Below the pieces are notes generated by a model. That model saw only the letters and a program-made list of their open reading frames with translations, ran no database searches and was not told the origin of the DNA. A program made the translations under genes and the position numbers. Shown in pieces: positions 1-7,511 of a stretch of DNA of 64,000 nt (positions within the stretch are counted from its first letter, which is position 1; every line of letters begins with the position of its first letter). This stretch comes from Spirochaetaceae bacterium (GTDB lineage: Bacteria; Myxococcota_A; UBA9160; UBA4427): the NCBI GenBank assembly GCA_020632655.1, contig JACKFD010000002.1, positions 62,001-126,000 on the forward strand, read 5' to 3'.

Positions 1-752
1 ATGTTGTTCGCGAAGACGGCGTCGTGGGCCTGGATCGCGAGGTTCCCGTTGCCAGCGAGGACGTTGTCGAGGACCGAGCCGCCCGCGCCATCGATCCGCA
101 CGCCCATCCCGCCGTTGTTCTGGATCCGTGTGCGCGAGATGAGCGGCGTACCCGCGGCGACGACCCCATCGGTCGCGGCCGCGCGCACGAGGCTGTCGAG
201 GATGGCGACGTCGTGCTCGGCCTGGATGCCGTAGACGCCGGTCGAGGCGACGGTCGTGTTGCGGATCTCGGAGTGGCTGCCCGTGACGATACCGGTTCCG
301 CCGACGCCGAAGATGCGGACGTCGGCGATCTGGGCGTAGTCCCCCGTGCGCAGGCCGTCCTGGCCGAGGCCGAATAGCGTGCCATTGCGGACGGCGAGGT
401 TCTCGATCTGGGGCGCGAGGATGCCCGTGCCGAGGCCGGGTGCACCGCAATCGGGGGTGCAGTCCTCCCGCGGCCGGATCGAGAAGCCGTTCAGATCGAT
501 CGTGACGTGGTTCGCCGAGACGAGGATCGCGGTCGTGTCGAGGGTCGGCAGCTCGAGGTCGGCGACGAGGCGATAGCTGCCGGAACGCGTGATCGAGACG
601 GGGAAGCCGGGCAGGTCGCCCGGGCCGCAGCCGGTCGAGACGGCGCAGGTCTGGCCGATCTCGAGCACGCCGTCGACGGCGTGGGCGGCGACGGCGCCCA
701 GGGCCATGAGCGCAAGGAAGACGGAGCCCAGAATCCTCGGAACGCGTCGCAT
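1..752 (-). CDS. Secreted right-handed beta-helix protein, 3' end missing
   Basis: The frame starts at ATG 752 and is open for 250 codons to the left edge, so the C-terminus lies outside the window. A signal peptide is visible (LGSVFLALMALGAVAAHA, cleaved near residue 25). It is followed by a segment typical of extracellular beta-helix proteins: ITRSGSYRLVADLELP, then ILVSANHVTIDLNGFSI. After that come short repeating rungs rich in I/V, N and G (LAVRNGTLFGL, ADVRIFGVGGTGI, EIRNTTVASTGVYGI), the pattern of pectate-lyase-like or NosD-like helices. No catalytic residues can be assigned, so the substrate is unknown. It is divergent from the secreted-protein gene at 1056. Another overlapping frame on the same strand lacks the signal peptide and repeat pattern. 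Confidence 0.72.
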   Translation of the reverse strand, partial: MRRVPRILGSVFLALMALGAVAAHAVDGVLEIGQTCAVSTGCGPGDLPGFPVSITRSGSYRLVADLELPTLDTTAILVSANHVTIDLNGFSIRPREDCTPDCGAPGLGTGILAPQIENLAVRNGTLFGLGQDGLRTGDYAQIADVRIFGVGGTGIVTGSHSEIRNTTVASTGVYGIQAEHDVAILDSLVRAAATDGVVAAGTPLISRTRIQNNGGMGVRIDGAGGSVLDNVLAGNGNLAIQAHDAVFANN

Positions 753-1055
753 CGCATGAACCTCCTCGACCCACGCCGGTAGGAGGTCCGGCGCGACGTC
801 GATCCGAGGCTAGGCGCTGCCGGGGTCGGGCTCTGTGAAGCGGATCTCGCAGTCGGTGGAGCGCGCTCGTCGTACACGCCTCGGCGCGCGGTCGAGGACC
901 ACAAGCCGCCGCGGGCCAGGCGACTCGCATCGTCCATGTCGGGCCCTCCTGCCTGCCGACGACGCGGCCGGGTCGGCACGCGGCTTGCTCCGAGAGGCTG
1001 CGGTTCAGCGTGAGGGGCGATGCCGCCGATCACGCTCCTCGGGGAGGGAACGTCG
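753..1055. other. Divergent intergenic region between two secreted-protein genes
   Basis: About 300 bp without a convincing gene. It must hold the promoters of both flanking genes. At 835-841 it carries GTGAAGC, the left half of the palindrome found complete upstream of the secreted-protein genes at 3097 and 54328; the right half here is not conserved. The ribosome binding site for the rightward gene, GGGGAGGGAA, lies at 1041-1050. Nothing else is recognised. Confidence 0.5.
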
Positions 1056-2123
1056 ATGGATCGCGGTGTCGCGCCGCTCGCGGTCAGCCGGACCGTGCTC
1101 GTCCTGATGGTCTCGATCTTCCTCGTGTCCGGCGGTCGGGCGAGGGCGCAGGTCGGCGCCACATCCCTGCAGGCCTGCGTCCAGGCGGAGGCGCTCTTCT
1201 TCTCGACGGAGTCGGGATTCCTGAGCCTGGGACCGATTCCTCCGGACGGCAGCCCTCTCGTCTCGGAGGGCGACCTGCTCGGTCGATCCGTGCTCGGCTG
1301 CCATATCTGTGCACGAAATGCCGACCTGCTCGCGGCCTTCTCGATCTCCGAGGATCTCGGGCTCGATGCGGTCGACGTCGTCGCGGATGCGACGACCCGC
1401 GTCGTCGTGTTCTCGACCGAGGTCGACGGGCCGTCGCTGGGAACGGACGTGCGGGCGGGAGATCTGCTCGCCTCGAACGGCGCGATCATTCCGAACGAGG
1501 TGCTGCTCGACGCGTTCTCGCCGACGGGCGACATGGGGCTCGATGCCGTCCACGGCGTCGGGGAGCCGAGCGACCTGCTGGCCTTCTGGGCCGATGCGGC
1601 GGGGCTCACGCGGACCGAGTGGACGCAGCAACCGGGCCAGCTCGTCGATCTGCTCGTCTTGCACGACGTCGACCTCTGGATCTCGACCGAGGTCGCGGCG
1701 GGCCCCGTGACGGGTCCGCTCTGGCTCGCCGGAGATCTCCTCTCCGTGCGCTCGGGCCTCGTGCTGCAACGCCAGCACGAGCTCCTTCCCGAGGCGGTGC
1801 CGGCCGGCCTGCCGGTCGGCGGCGTCGACCTCGGTCTCGACGCAGTCACGGCCGACCGCAGCGGGCAGATCTCGACGCTCGCATTCTCGGTCGAACGGGG
1901 CAGCGTCGAGCCGATCGCGTTCGGCGAGTCCGACGTGCTCGGCCTGCAACTCGGCTGGAAGGGGAGAGGAGAAGGGCTCGCTCGCTGCTTCGAGCCGAAG
2001 TTCCTGCCGCTCGGGCTCGATGCCCTGGCGATCGCGACGCCGGAGCCCGCGCTCGGGCCGGGCATTGCAGCGGCGCTCGGGGCGCTCGCCTTCCTGGGAA
2101 GGCGCCGCCCTCAGTCCCGATAG
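1056..2123 (+). CDS. Secreted protein with C-terminal PEP-CTERM-like tail
   Basis: Predicted 355 residues. The ATG at 1056 was chosen because GGGGAGGGAA ends 5 bases upstream and a signal peptide follows at once (TVLVLMVSIFLVSGGRARAQ). The mature part has internal repetition: three blocks contain the string GLDAV (EDLGLDAVDVV, DMGLDAVHGV, DLGLDAVTAD), and DLL recurs between them, suggesting a beta-rich repeat fold. The C-terminus reads TPEPALGPG, a hydrophobic stretch, then GRRRPQSR. This is the PEP motif, membrane helix and arginine cluster of exosortase-sorted proteins. Exporting and anchoring in the envelope is inferred from that tail; the biochemical function is unknown. It overlaps the convergent crotonase gene by 13 bp. 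Confidence 0.75.
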   Translation: MDRGVAPLAVSRTVLVLMVSIFLVSGGRARAQVGATSLQACVQAEALFFSTESGFLSLGPIPPDGSPLVSEGDLLGRSVLGCHICARNADLLAAFSISEDLGLDAVDVVADATTRVVVFSTEVDGPSLGTDVRAGDLLASNGAIIPNEVLLDAFSPTGDMGLDAVHGVGEPSDLLAFWADAAGLTRTEWTQQPGQLVDLLVLHDVDLWISTEVAAGPVTGPLWLAGDLLSVRSGLVLQRQHELLPEAVPAGLPVGGVDLGLDAVTADRSGQISTLAFSVERGSVEPIAFGESDVLGLQLGWKGRGEGLARCFEPKFLPLGLDALAIATPEPALGPGIAAALGALAFLGRRRPQSR

Positions 2124-2914
2124 ACCGGCTTGCGCTTCTCCTTGCGCGCCTTCGTCCCCTCTTCGAAGTTCTTCGTCATCATGCGCACGAAGAGCTGGCC
2201 GATCCCCTCGAGCTGCATGTGCTGCTGGAGGCTCGCGGCGTCGAGGCTCGACCAGAGGCTGCGCTTGGTGAGCTCGATGCCGGGGCGGCTCCAGCCGATG
2301 ATCTGCTCGGCCATCGCATAACAGGTCTCGAGCAGGTCATCGGGCTCGGCGACGCGGGAGACGAGGCCGATGCGCTCCGCCTCCTCGGCATCGAAGTCGC
2401 GGCCGGTCAGCATGATCTCCGCCGCCCGCGACTGGCCGACGATCCGGGGCAGCAGGTAGCTCAGGCCGAGCTCGCTGGCGGTCAGGCCGTTGTTGATGCC
2501 AGCGGCCCGGAAGTAGGCCTTGCGCGAGGCGACGCGGATGTCGCAGCCCAGCGAGAGGCAGAGGCCGCCGCCGATCGCGGCGCCGTTGATCGCGCCGATC
2601 ACGGGCTGGTGCATGTCCTTGAGCGCGAGCATCACGTCGTCGAGCACCTCGAGGGCGCGCAGGGCGATCGTGACGGGGGTGAGGCCGTCGATATGCGGCG
2701 GGGCGCCGGCGTCGGCCTGGTCCGCGCCGGAGCAGAAGCCCTCGCCCGCGCCGGTCAGGACGACGACGCGGACGTCGTTGTCGACCGAGAGCTCTTCGAT
2801 CGCGCGGCGCAGCGGCAGCATGACGTCGAAGGCCATCGCGTTCATGCGCTCGGGGCGGTTCAGGGTGACGAGGGCGACGTGCGGGCGCGGGCGGTCGACG
2901 AGGAGGAATGACAT
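2111..2914 (-). CDS. Enoyl-CoA hydratase/isomerase family protein (crotonase)
   Basis: 267 residues, the usual size for the crotonase family. The CoA-thioester oxyanion-hole motif is clear: TGAGEGFCSGAD near residues 55-66, and the second helix region AINGAAIGGGLCLSLGCDIR near 103-122. The stretch INNGLTASELGLSYLLPRIV carries the acidic residue region and resembles EchA-type enoyl-CoA hydratases of mycobacteria (resemblance from memory). The expected activity is hydration or isomerisation of a 2-enoyl-CoA in beta-oxidation or a related acyl-CoA pathway; the exact substrate cannot be read from sequence. It stands alone, convergent with the gene to its left. The acyl-CoA dehydrogenases that could feed it lie about 34 kb away. 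Confidence 0.9.
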   Translation of the reverse strand: MSFLLVDRPRPHVALVTLNRPERMNAMAFDVMLPLRRAIEELSVDNDVRVVVLTGAGEGFCSGADQADAGAPPHIDGLTPVTIALRALEVLDDVMLALKDMHQPVIGAINGAAIGGGLCLSLGCDIRVASRKAYFRAAGINNGLTASELGLSYLLPRIVGQSRAAEIMLTGRDFDAEEAERIGLVSRVAEPDDLLETCYAMAEQIIGWSRPGIELTKRSLWSSLDAASLQQHMQLEGIGQLFVRMMTKNFEEGTKARKEKRKPVYRD

Positions 2915-2996
2915 GCCGGCACGGTAGGGCAGGGCGGGGGGGAAATCCGCAGGTCGGAGGCGCCACTCCAGCGGGCCGCCGACCGTCGGCCCCCGT

Positions 2997-3010
2997 GTGA
3001 AGCGTTTCGC
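2997..3010. promoter_or_regulatory. Imperfect palindromic operator (LacI-family-like)
   Basis: GTGAAGCGTTTCGC is an imperfect inverted repeat centred about 94 bp upstream of the propeller gene at 3097. A perfect version, GTGAAGCGCTTCAC, lies about 89 bp upstream of the secreted-protein gene at 54328. The central AAGCGYTT with a CG pair at the dyad is typical of LacI-family sites. No LacI-type regulator is in the window, so the binding protein is unknown. Confidence 0.4.
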
Positions 3011-3096
3011 ACAACCCCGCGCGACATCACCCTATCGTCCTTCGCGGCCACCCCGAGAGAGGAAGCGCCTCCGATCGGGAGCCGGGAGGACCACTC

Positions 3097-4188
3097 GTGT
3101 CGAATCGCTCGCTCGGCCGCCTCGTTGCGGCGCTATTCATCCTGTTCTGCACCCGGGTTGCCGGTGCCGCGCCCTTCGCCTGGGTCCCGAACAGCCTCGA
3201 TGCCGCGGTGGCCGTCGTGGACCTCGCGACGAACACGGTCGTGACGGCGATCCCCGTCGGCAACGGACCCGCCGCGATCGCGATCCTGCCCGGGGACGCG
3301 AAGGTCTACGTCGTCAACCAGGCGACGGACAACGTCTCGGTGATCGACACGGCCTCGCGTACGGTCGTCGCGACGATCCCCGTCGGCGACCTGCCCCTCG
3401 GCATCACGGCCCTGCCGAACGCCACGCGGGTCTACGTCGCGAATCAGAACGACCGGACGGTCTCGGTGATCAACGCGTCGACCGACGCCGTCATCGACAC
3501 GATCCCCTTCCCCCTCGGCTACACGCCGATCTCCGTCACGGCGCATCCCGACTCGACCCGCGTCTACGTCACGGCGGGCGATCGTCTCTTCACGATCTCC
3601 ACGGCGAGCAACACGATCTCGAACTTCGTGCAGGTCGGTGCATCGCCGGGTGGACTCGCCGTGCGGCCGGGCGGCGCCGAGGTCTGGGTCGCGAATCGAT
3701 TCGGCGACAACGACATCTCGGTCGTCGACACCGCGACGAACACCGTCCTGACCGACATTCCGGTCGCGACGCTCCCCTACAACATCGCCTTCTCGCCCGA
3801 CGGCACCCGCGCCTACGTCGTCACGAACGGCGGGGGCACCGTCGACGTCGTGGACGCCGTTGCGCGCAGCGTGATCACGTCGATCAGCCTCTGGCCCGCG
3901 ACGAGCGGCCCCGTCGGCGTCTCGATCACGCCGGACGGCTCGCGCGTCTACGCGACCCTCTCCCAGCTCGACCGCATGCGGATCATCGACACGGCGACGA
4001 ATACGCTGCTGCCGACGGTCATCCTCGTCGGCGATGCGCCCCAGGGCTGGGGCGACTTCATCGACGGCGGCCCGGGCGTCGCACCGCCGGTGCCGTCGAT
4101 GGGCGGCCTCGGGCTGCTCGGGCTCGGTGTCTCGCTCGCGGCCGTCGCACTCGGGGCATCGCGCCGGGGCCGCGCCTCGCAGGCGTAG
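3097..4188 (+). CDS. Secreted YVTN-type beta-propeller protein with CTERM-like tail
   Basis: 363 residues from GTG 3097, with GGGAGGA 7 bases upstream. A signal peptide ends at GAA (LVAALFILFCTRVAGAA). The body consists of about seven blades of roughly 42 residues, each with the pattern VSVIDTASxTVVATIPVG and a following RVYVAN or KVYVVN; this is the YVTN/YncE propeller repeat. Such propellers usually act as extracytoplasmic scaffolds or binding surfaces; no catalytic site is visible. The C-terminus VPSMGGLGLLGLG, a hydrophobic helix and RRGRASQA resembles an IPTL/PEP-CTERM sorting tail. A palindromic operator candidate sits about 94 bp upstream, and the gene appears monocistronic. Confidence 0.85.
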   Translation: MSNRSLGRLVAALFILFCTRVAGAAPFAWVPNSLDAAVAVVDLATNTVVTAIPVGNGPAAIAILPGDAKVYVVNQATDNVSVIDTASRTVVATIPVGDLPLGITALPNATRVYVANQNDRTVSVINASTDAVIDTIPFPLGYTPISVTAHPDSTRVYVTAGDRLFTISTASNTISNFVQVGASPGGLAVRPGGAEVWVANRFGDNDISVVDTATNTVLTDIPVATLPYNIAFSPDGTRAYVVTNGGGTVDVVDAVARSVITSISLWPATSGPVGVSITPDGSRVYATLSQLDRMRIIDTATNTLLPTVILVGDAPQGWGDFIDGGPGVAPPVPSMGGLGLLGLGVSLAAVALGASRRGRASQA

Positions 4189-4263
4189 TCGACGCAGCGC
4201 GATCCGCGTCGCTCGAACGTGCGCGGATCGCTGCGGGGCGGCTCGCGGGTCGTTGCGACGGGG

Positions 4264-4797
4264 TCAGGCGCTGGCGTGGGGGACGCCCGCCCGCGGCGGC
4301 TCGTCGGCGCCGATCTCCGGCGCCCGCCCGTCCTGCGGCCGGAGCATCGTCGTGCGCCCCTGGAAGAACGCATTGCGCTCGATCTCGAGGCAGGCCGTCT
4401 CGATGTCGCCGTGCAGCTTCGCGCCGGCCGCGAGGCAGAGCAGGCGCGGGGCGATCACGTTGCCGTGCACGGCGCCCTGGATCACGACCTCGCGAGCGCG
4501 GATCTGTCCCACGATCGATCCGTTCGGACCGACGGTGATCCCGCCGTCCGTCTCGAGCTCGCCTTCGAACTCGCTGTCGACGTAGAAGTCGCCCTTGAGC
4601 GAGAGGTTGCCCTCGAAGCGTGCGCCGGCGCCCATGAAGGCGCCGAGGGTGCGAGCGGCGGGACGTCTCGGGGCGGGCGACGGGGCCTCGGCTTCGCTCC
4701 GCTCCGTGACCCGCTCCGCCACCGTCGGCGGGGCGAGCCCCGACTCCGTTCGCGACAGCCGCCGCCAGCCCTGCCGAAATCCTCCGCGATCGCCCAT
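4264..4797 (-). CDS. Bactofilin (polymer-forming cytoskeletal protein)
   Basis: 177 residues from ATG 4797, chosen for the strong AAGGAGGA just upstream; a longer frame to 4908 is possible but has no such site. The core, about residues 48-145, is the bactofilin beta-helix: TLGAFMGAGARFEGNLSLKG, then GELETDGGITVGPNGSIVGQ, IRAREVVIQGAVHGNVIA, LLCLAAGAKLHGDIET and LEIERNAFFQGR. The flanks are low-complexity and proline-rich, as usual for this family. Bactofilins polymerise without nucleotide under the inner membrane and often position cell-wall enzymes. The divergent neighbour at 4946 is an M23 peptidase, a recurrent partner in other bacteria. An inverted repeat in its leader (4820-4851) may form a hairpin in the mRNA. 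Confidence 0.9.
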   Translation of the reverse strand: MGDRGGFRQGWRRLSRTESGLAPPTVAERVTERSEAEAPSPAPRRPAARTLGAFMGAGARFEGNLSLKGDFYVDSEFEGELETDGGITVGPNGSIVGQIRAREVVIQGAVHGNVIAPRLLCLAAGAKLHGDIETACLEIERNAFFQGRTTMLRPQDGRAPEIGADEPPRAGVPHASA

Positions 4798-4819
4798 CCG
4801 GTCCTCCTTCGCCGCTGCA

Positions 4820-4851
4820 CCCGGGCTGCCGGCTGGTTGCCGGCTCCCGGG
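4820..4851 (-). other. Inverted repeat in the bactofilin mRNA leader
   Basis: CCCGGG then GCCGGC (4820-4833) pairs with GCCGGC then CCCGGG (4839-4851) around a 5-base loop, with one small bulge. It lies immediately upstream of the Shine-Dalgarno sequence of the bactofilin gene. It could modulate translation or attenuate transcription; no known riboswitch class is recognised. Confidence 0.4.
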
Positions 4852-4945
4852 CGGCTGCATCGGGCGATCGCGCTCCCGGCTTGAATCCGGGCGCCCGCGA
4901 CGCGCCACGATAGACTCCCGCGCCGAGCATCATCTGGGGGGACGG

Positions 4946-6349
4946 ATGCGCAGCCTCGTCGTTCTTTTCATCGTCGCCGTCGTGGTCGCAGGCCTCTACT
5001 ACGCCTGGCCGCGCTTCGAAGGCGAATCACCCGTCGTGACCGCGCCCGAGCGGATCGCCCTGGGTGCCGCCGGCGCGGAGGTCGAGATCGGCTTCGCCGA
5101 CGCCGGGACCGGGCTCCGGAGCGTCTCGGCCGTGCTGCGCGTGGGGGCCCCGGCCTCCGCCGATACCGCCGCCAATCCCTCCGCCGATACCCCCGACCAG
5201 GCCGCCGGGGAGGCGGGCGGCGACGCGGCGAAGGAGATCCCGCTGCATGCGCAGACCTGGTCGGGCAGCACGCTCGACGGGCCGCTGATCGCGGTCCACG
5301 AGGAGGTCGCGCGGGTGGCGCTCGATCCCAGGGCGATGGGGCTGCCGGAGGGGGCGTCGACGCTCGTCCTGCGCGCGCGCGACTGGTCGTGGTCGGGGCT
5401 GGGCGACGGGAATACGACGGAGGTCGTGGTGCCGGTCGTGGTCGACACGCGGCCGCCGCGCCTCTCGATCGAGACGGGCTTGACCTACGTACGCCGCGGC
5501 GGCGCGGCAGTCGTCCGCTATCGGGTCGACGCGGATGCCGAGCGCTCGGGCGTACGGGTCGGCGAGGCCTGGTTCCCGGGCTTCGCGGAGTCGACGGACG
5601 GGCGGGTGGCGGTCTTCGCGATTCCCGTCGACGCGGCGCCCGATCCGCGCATCGAGGTCGTGGCGATCGACGCCGTGGGCAACGAATCGACGGCGCGCTT
5701 CGACGCGCGGCTCCAGGAGCGCACGATCCCCGAGATCACGATCCCGCTCTTCGACGGCTTCCTCGAGCGCGTGGCCGTGCCCCTCGGCCAGGCCGCCGGC
5801 CTATCCGAGTCGACGCCGCTCGCGACCTTCCAGCGTGTGAACTCGGAGCTGCGCGCGCGCAACGAGGCCACGATCGCGGACGCGATCGGCGCGCCCACGG
5901 CCCCGCAATGGGACGGGGTCTTCGAGCAGATGCGCAACTCGAAGGTCACGAGCGAGTTCGCCGAGATCCGCCACTACGTCGTCGGCGGCGAGCGCGTCTC
6001 CCGCGCCCGGCACTACGGCTTCGACCTCGCGTCGACGGCCCACGCGCCGATCACGGCGTCGAACGGCGGCACCGTGATCTTCGCCGGCGACAACGGCATC
6101 TACGGCACGCTCGTCATGATCGACCACGGTCTCGGCGTCACGACCCTCTACGGGCACCTCTCGAGCCTCGCCGTCGCCGTCGGCGACCGGGTCGAGAAGG
6201 GACAGACGCTCGGGCGCTCGGGAGCGACCGGGCTCGCGGGGGGCGATCATCTGCACTTCGCCGTGCTGGTCGGTCGGACCTACGTCGATCCCGTCGAGTG
6301 GTGGGATGCGAAGTGGCTCGAGGAGCACGTGACGGAGCGCCTGCGCTAG
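4946..6349 (+). CDS. Membrane-anchored M23 family metallopeptidase
   Basis: 467 residues from ATG 4946, preceded by GGGGGGACGG. Residues 1-20 form a single N-terminal membrane anchor (VVLFIVAVVVAGLYYAW). Two beta-sandwich-like regions follow. The C-terminal 120 residues hold the LytM/M23 peptidase domain: HYGFDLAS gives the first Zn ligands (HxxxD), GTLVMIDHGLGVTTLYGHLS is the core, and HLHFAV gives the HxH motif. The catalytic set looks complete, so an active peptidoglycan endopeptidase acting in the periplasm is expected. It is divergent from a bactofilin gene, which fits the known pairing of bactofilins with M23 enzymes in cell-shape control. The antiporter gene follows after 12 bp. A proline/alanine-rich insert with PSADTP-type repeats lies near residues 70-90. 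Confidence 0.9.
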   Translation: MRSLVVLFIVAVVVAGLYYAWPRFEGESPVVTAPERIALGAAGAEVEIGFADAGTGLRSVSAVLRVGAPASADTAANPSADTPDQAAGEAGGDAAKEIPLHAQTWSGSTLDGPLIAVHEEVARVALDPRAMGLPEGASTLVLRARDWSWSGLGDGNTTEVVVPVVVDTRPPRLSIETGLTYVRRGGAAVVRYRVDADAERSGVRVGEAWFPGFAESTDGRVAVFAIPVDAAPDPRIEVVAIDAVGNESTARFDARLQERTIPEITIPLFDGFLERVAVPLGQAAGLSESTPLATFQRVNSELRARNEATIADAIGAPTAPQWDGVFEQMRNSKVTSEFAEIRHYVVGGERVSRARHYGFDLASTAHAPITASNGGTVIFAGDNGIYGTLVMIDHGLGVTTLYGHLSSLAVAVGDRVEKGQTLGRSGATGLAGGDHLHFAVLVGRTYVDPVEWWDAKWLEEHVTERLR

Positions 6350-6361
6350 GTTCCGCCGCCG

Positions 6362-7438
6362 ATGTCCAACGCGGTCTTCGAGCCGCTCCTCTGGATCGTC
6401 GTCAGCCTCGTCGTCCTGACGGTCGGCGCCGAGCTCCTCGTCGTCGGCGCCGTCGCGATCGCCGAGCGCTTTCGCGTCTCGAGCCTCTTCATCGGCCTCA
6501 CGATCGTCGGCTTCGGCACCTCGATGCCCGAGCTCTTCACGTCGCTCGCCGCGGCTCGGCTCGGCTCCTCCGACCTCGCCGTCGGCAACGTCGTCGGCTC
6601 GAACGTCTTCAACATCGGCGTCGTGCTCGGCCTCGCCGCCCTCGTCGCGCCGATCGCGACGGTCTATTCCACGCTGCGGCCGCAGCTCTACTGGGCACTC
6701 GGAGCGGCGCTGGTTCCGGCGCTGGCGCTCGGGACGGGCGGGCGGCTCGGGGGGCTCGCGGGCGGGGTGCTGATCCTCGGGCTCGCGGCCTATCTCTGGC
6801 AGGCATTCGTGATGGAGCGCGCGGCCGCACCGGCTGACGCGGCACGTCCAGCAGACGCTTCGGGTGCGGCCGCCGCGGCGGGGCCGGCCCCCGTGGCCGA
6901 GGCCGTCGACCCGGCGCCGATCGGGCCCCGGACGAGTCCGCCGGCGCTCGAGTCCGCGCCGCGGACCGTAGGCTGGCTCGCGAGCCTCGGTCGGGTCGCG
7001 TCGGGGATGCTGCTCCTCGTGCTCGGGGCGAGTCGGCTCGTGGACTCGGCGATCCTCGTCGCCCGGGAGCTCGGTGCCTCGGAGCTCGCGATCGGGCTCA
7101 CGGTCGTCGCGGGGGGGACGTCGCTGCCGGAGCTGGTGACGTCGCTCGTCGCCGCCGTGCGTGGGGAGTCGAACGTGGCGATCGGCAACGTGCTCGGCTC
7201 GAACGTCTTCAACGCCTTCGGGATCCTCGGCGTCTCGAGTCTGCTGTCCCCGCAGACGATCGGGCCGCAGGTGCTCGGCTTCGACACACCCGTGCTGGTG
7301 GGGATGACCCTGCTGCTCTTCCCGATGCTGCGCAGCGGCGATCGCCTGGACCGGCGCGAGGCCGCGCTCCTGCTGATCGGATACGGGGTCTACGCCTGGG
7401 CGCTCTTCGGCTGGGCGCCGGCCCGTTTCGGCGGCTGA
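6362..7438 (+). CDS. CaCA-family sodium/calcium-type antiporter (YrbG-like)
   Basis: 358 residues with about ten membrane segments. The two inverted alpha-repeats that define the CaCA family are clear: GFGTSMPELFTSL with GNVVGSNVFNIG near residues 52-84, and AGGTSLPELVTSL with GNVLGSNVFNAFG near residues 255-290. The acidic and asparagine residues in these motifs bind the cation. The loop between the halves, about residues 155-205, is unusually long and rich in Ala/Pro, and probably cytosolic. The expected role is Na+ or H+ driven extrusion of Ca2+ at the inner membrane. It lies 12 bp after the M23 peptidase gene on the same strand, so co-transcription is likely. It faces the SLC13 permease, and a 35-bp tandem repeat separates the two. 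Confidence 0.9.
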   Translation: MSNAVFEPLLWIVVSLVVLTVGAELLVVGAVAIAERFRVSSLFIGLTIVGFGTSMPELFTSLAAARLGSSDLAVGNVVGSNVFNIGVVLGLAALVAPIATVYSTLRPQLYWALGAALVPALALGTGGRLGGLAGGVLILGLAAYLWQAFVMERAAAPADAARPADASGAAAAAGPAPVAEAVDPAPIGPRTSPPALESAPRTVGWLASLGRVASGMLLLVLGASRLVDSAILVARELGASELAIGLTVVAGGTSLPELVTSLVAAVRGESNVAIGNVLGSNVFNAFGILGVSSLLSPQTIGPQVLGFDTPVLVGMTLLLFPMLRSGDRLDRREAALLLIGYGVYAWALFGWAPARFGG

Positions 7439-7441
7439 CGG

Positions 7442-7511
7442 CCCGCGCGCGTCGACCCCGCGTCTAGAGCCAGCACCCCGCGCGCGTCGACCCCGCGTCT
7501 AGAGCCAGCAC
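7442..7511. repeat. 35-bp perfect tandem duplication over the SLC13 gene 3' end
   Basis: Two identical 35-bp copies, 7442-7476 and 7477-7511. The right-hand copy contains the last codons and the TAG stop (7499-7501) of the leftward SLC13 gene. The left-hand copy is a downstream duplicate of that terminus. Similar duplications of gene ends occur at 32369 and 35181. The unit carries GTCGAC and TCTAGA, and CGCG-rich sequence. Confidence 0.9.
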
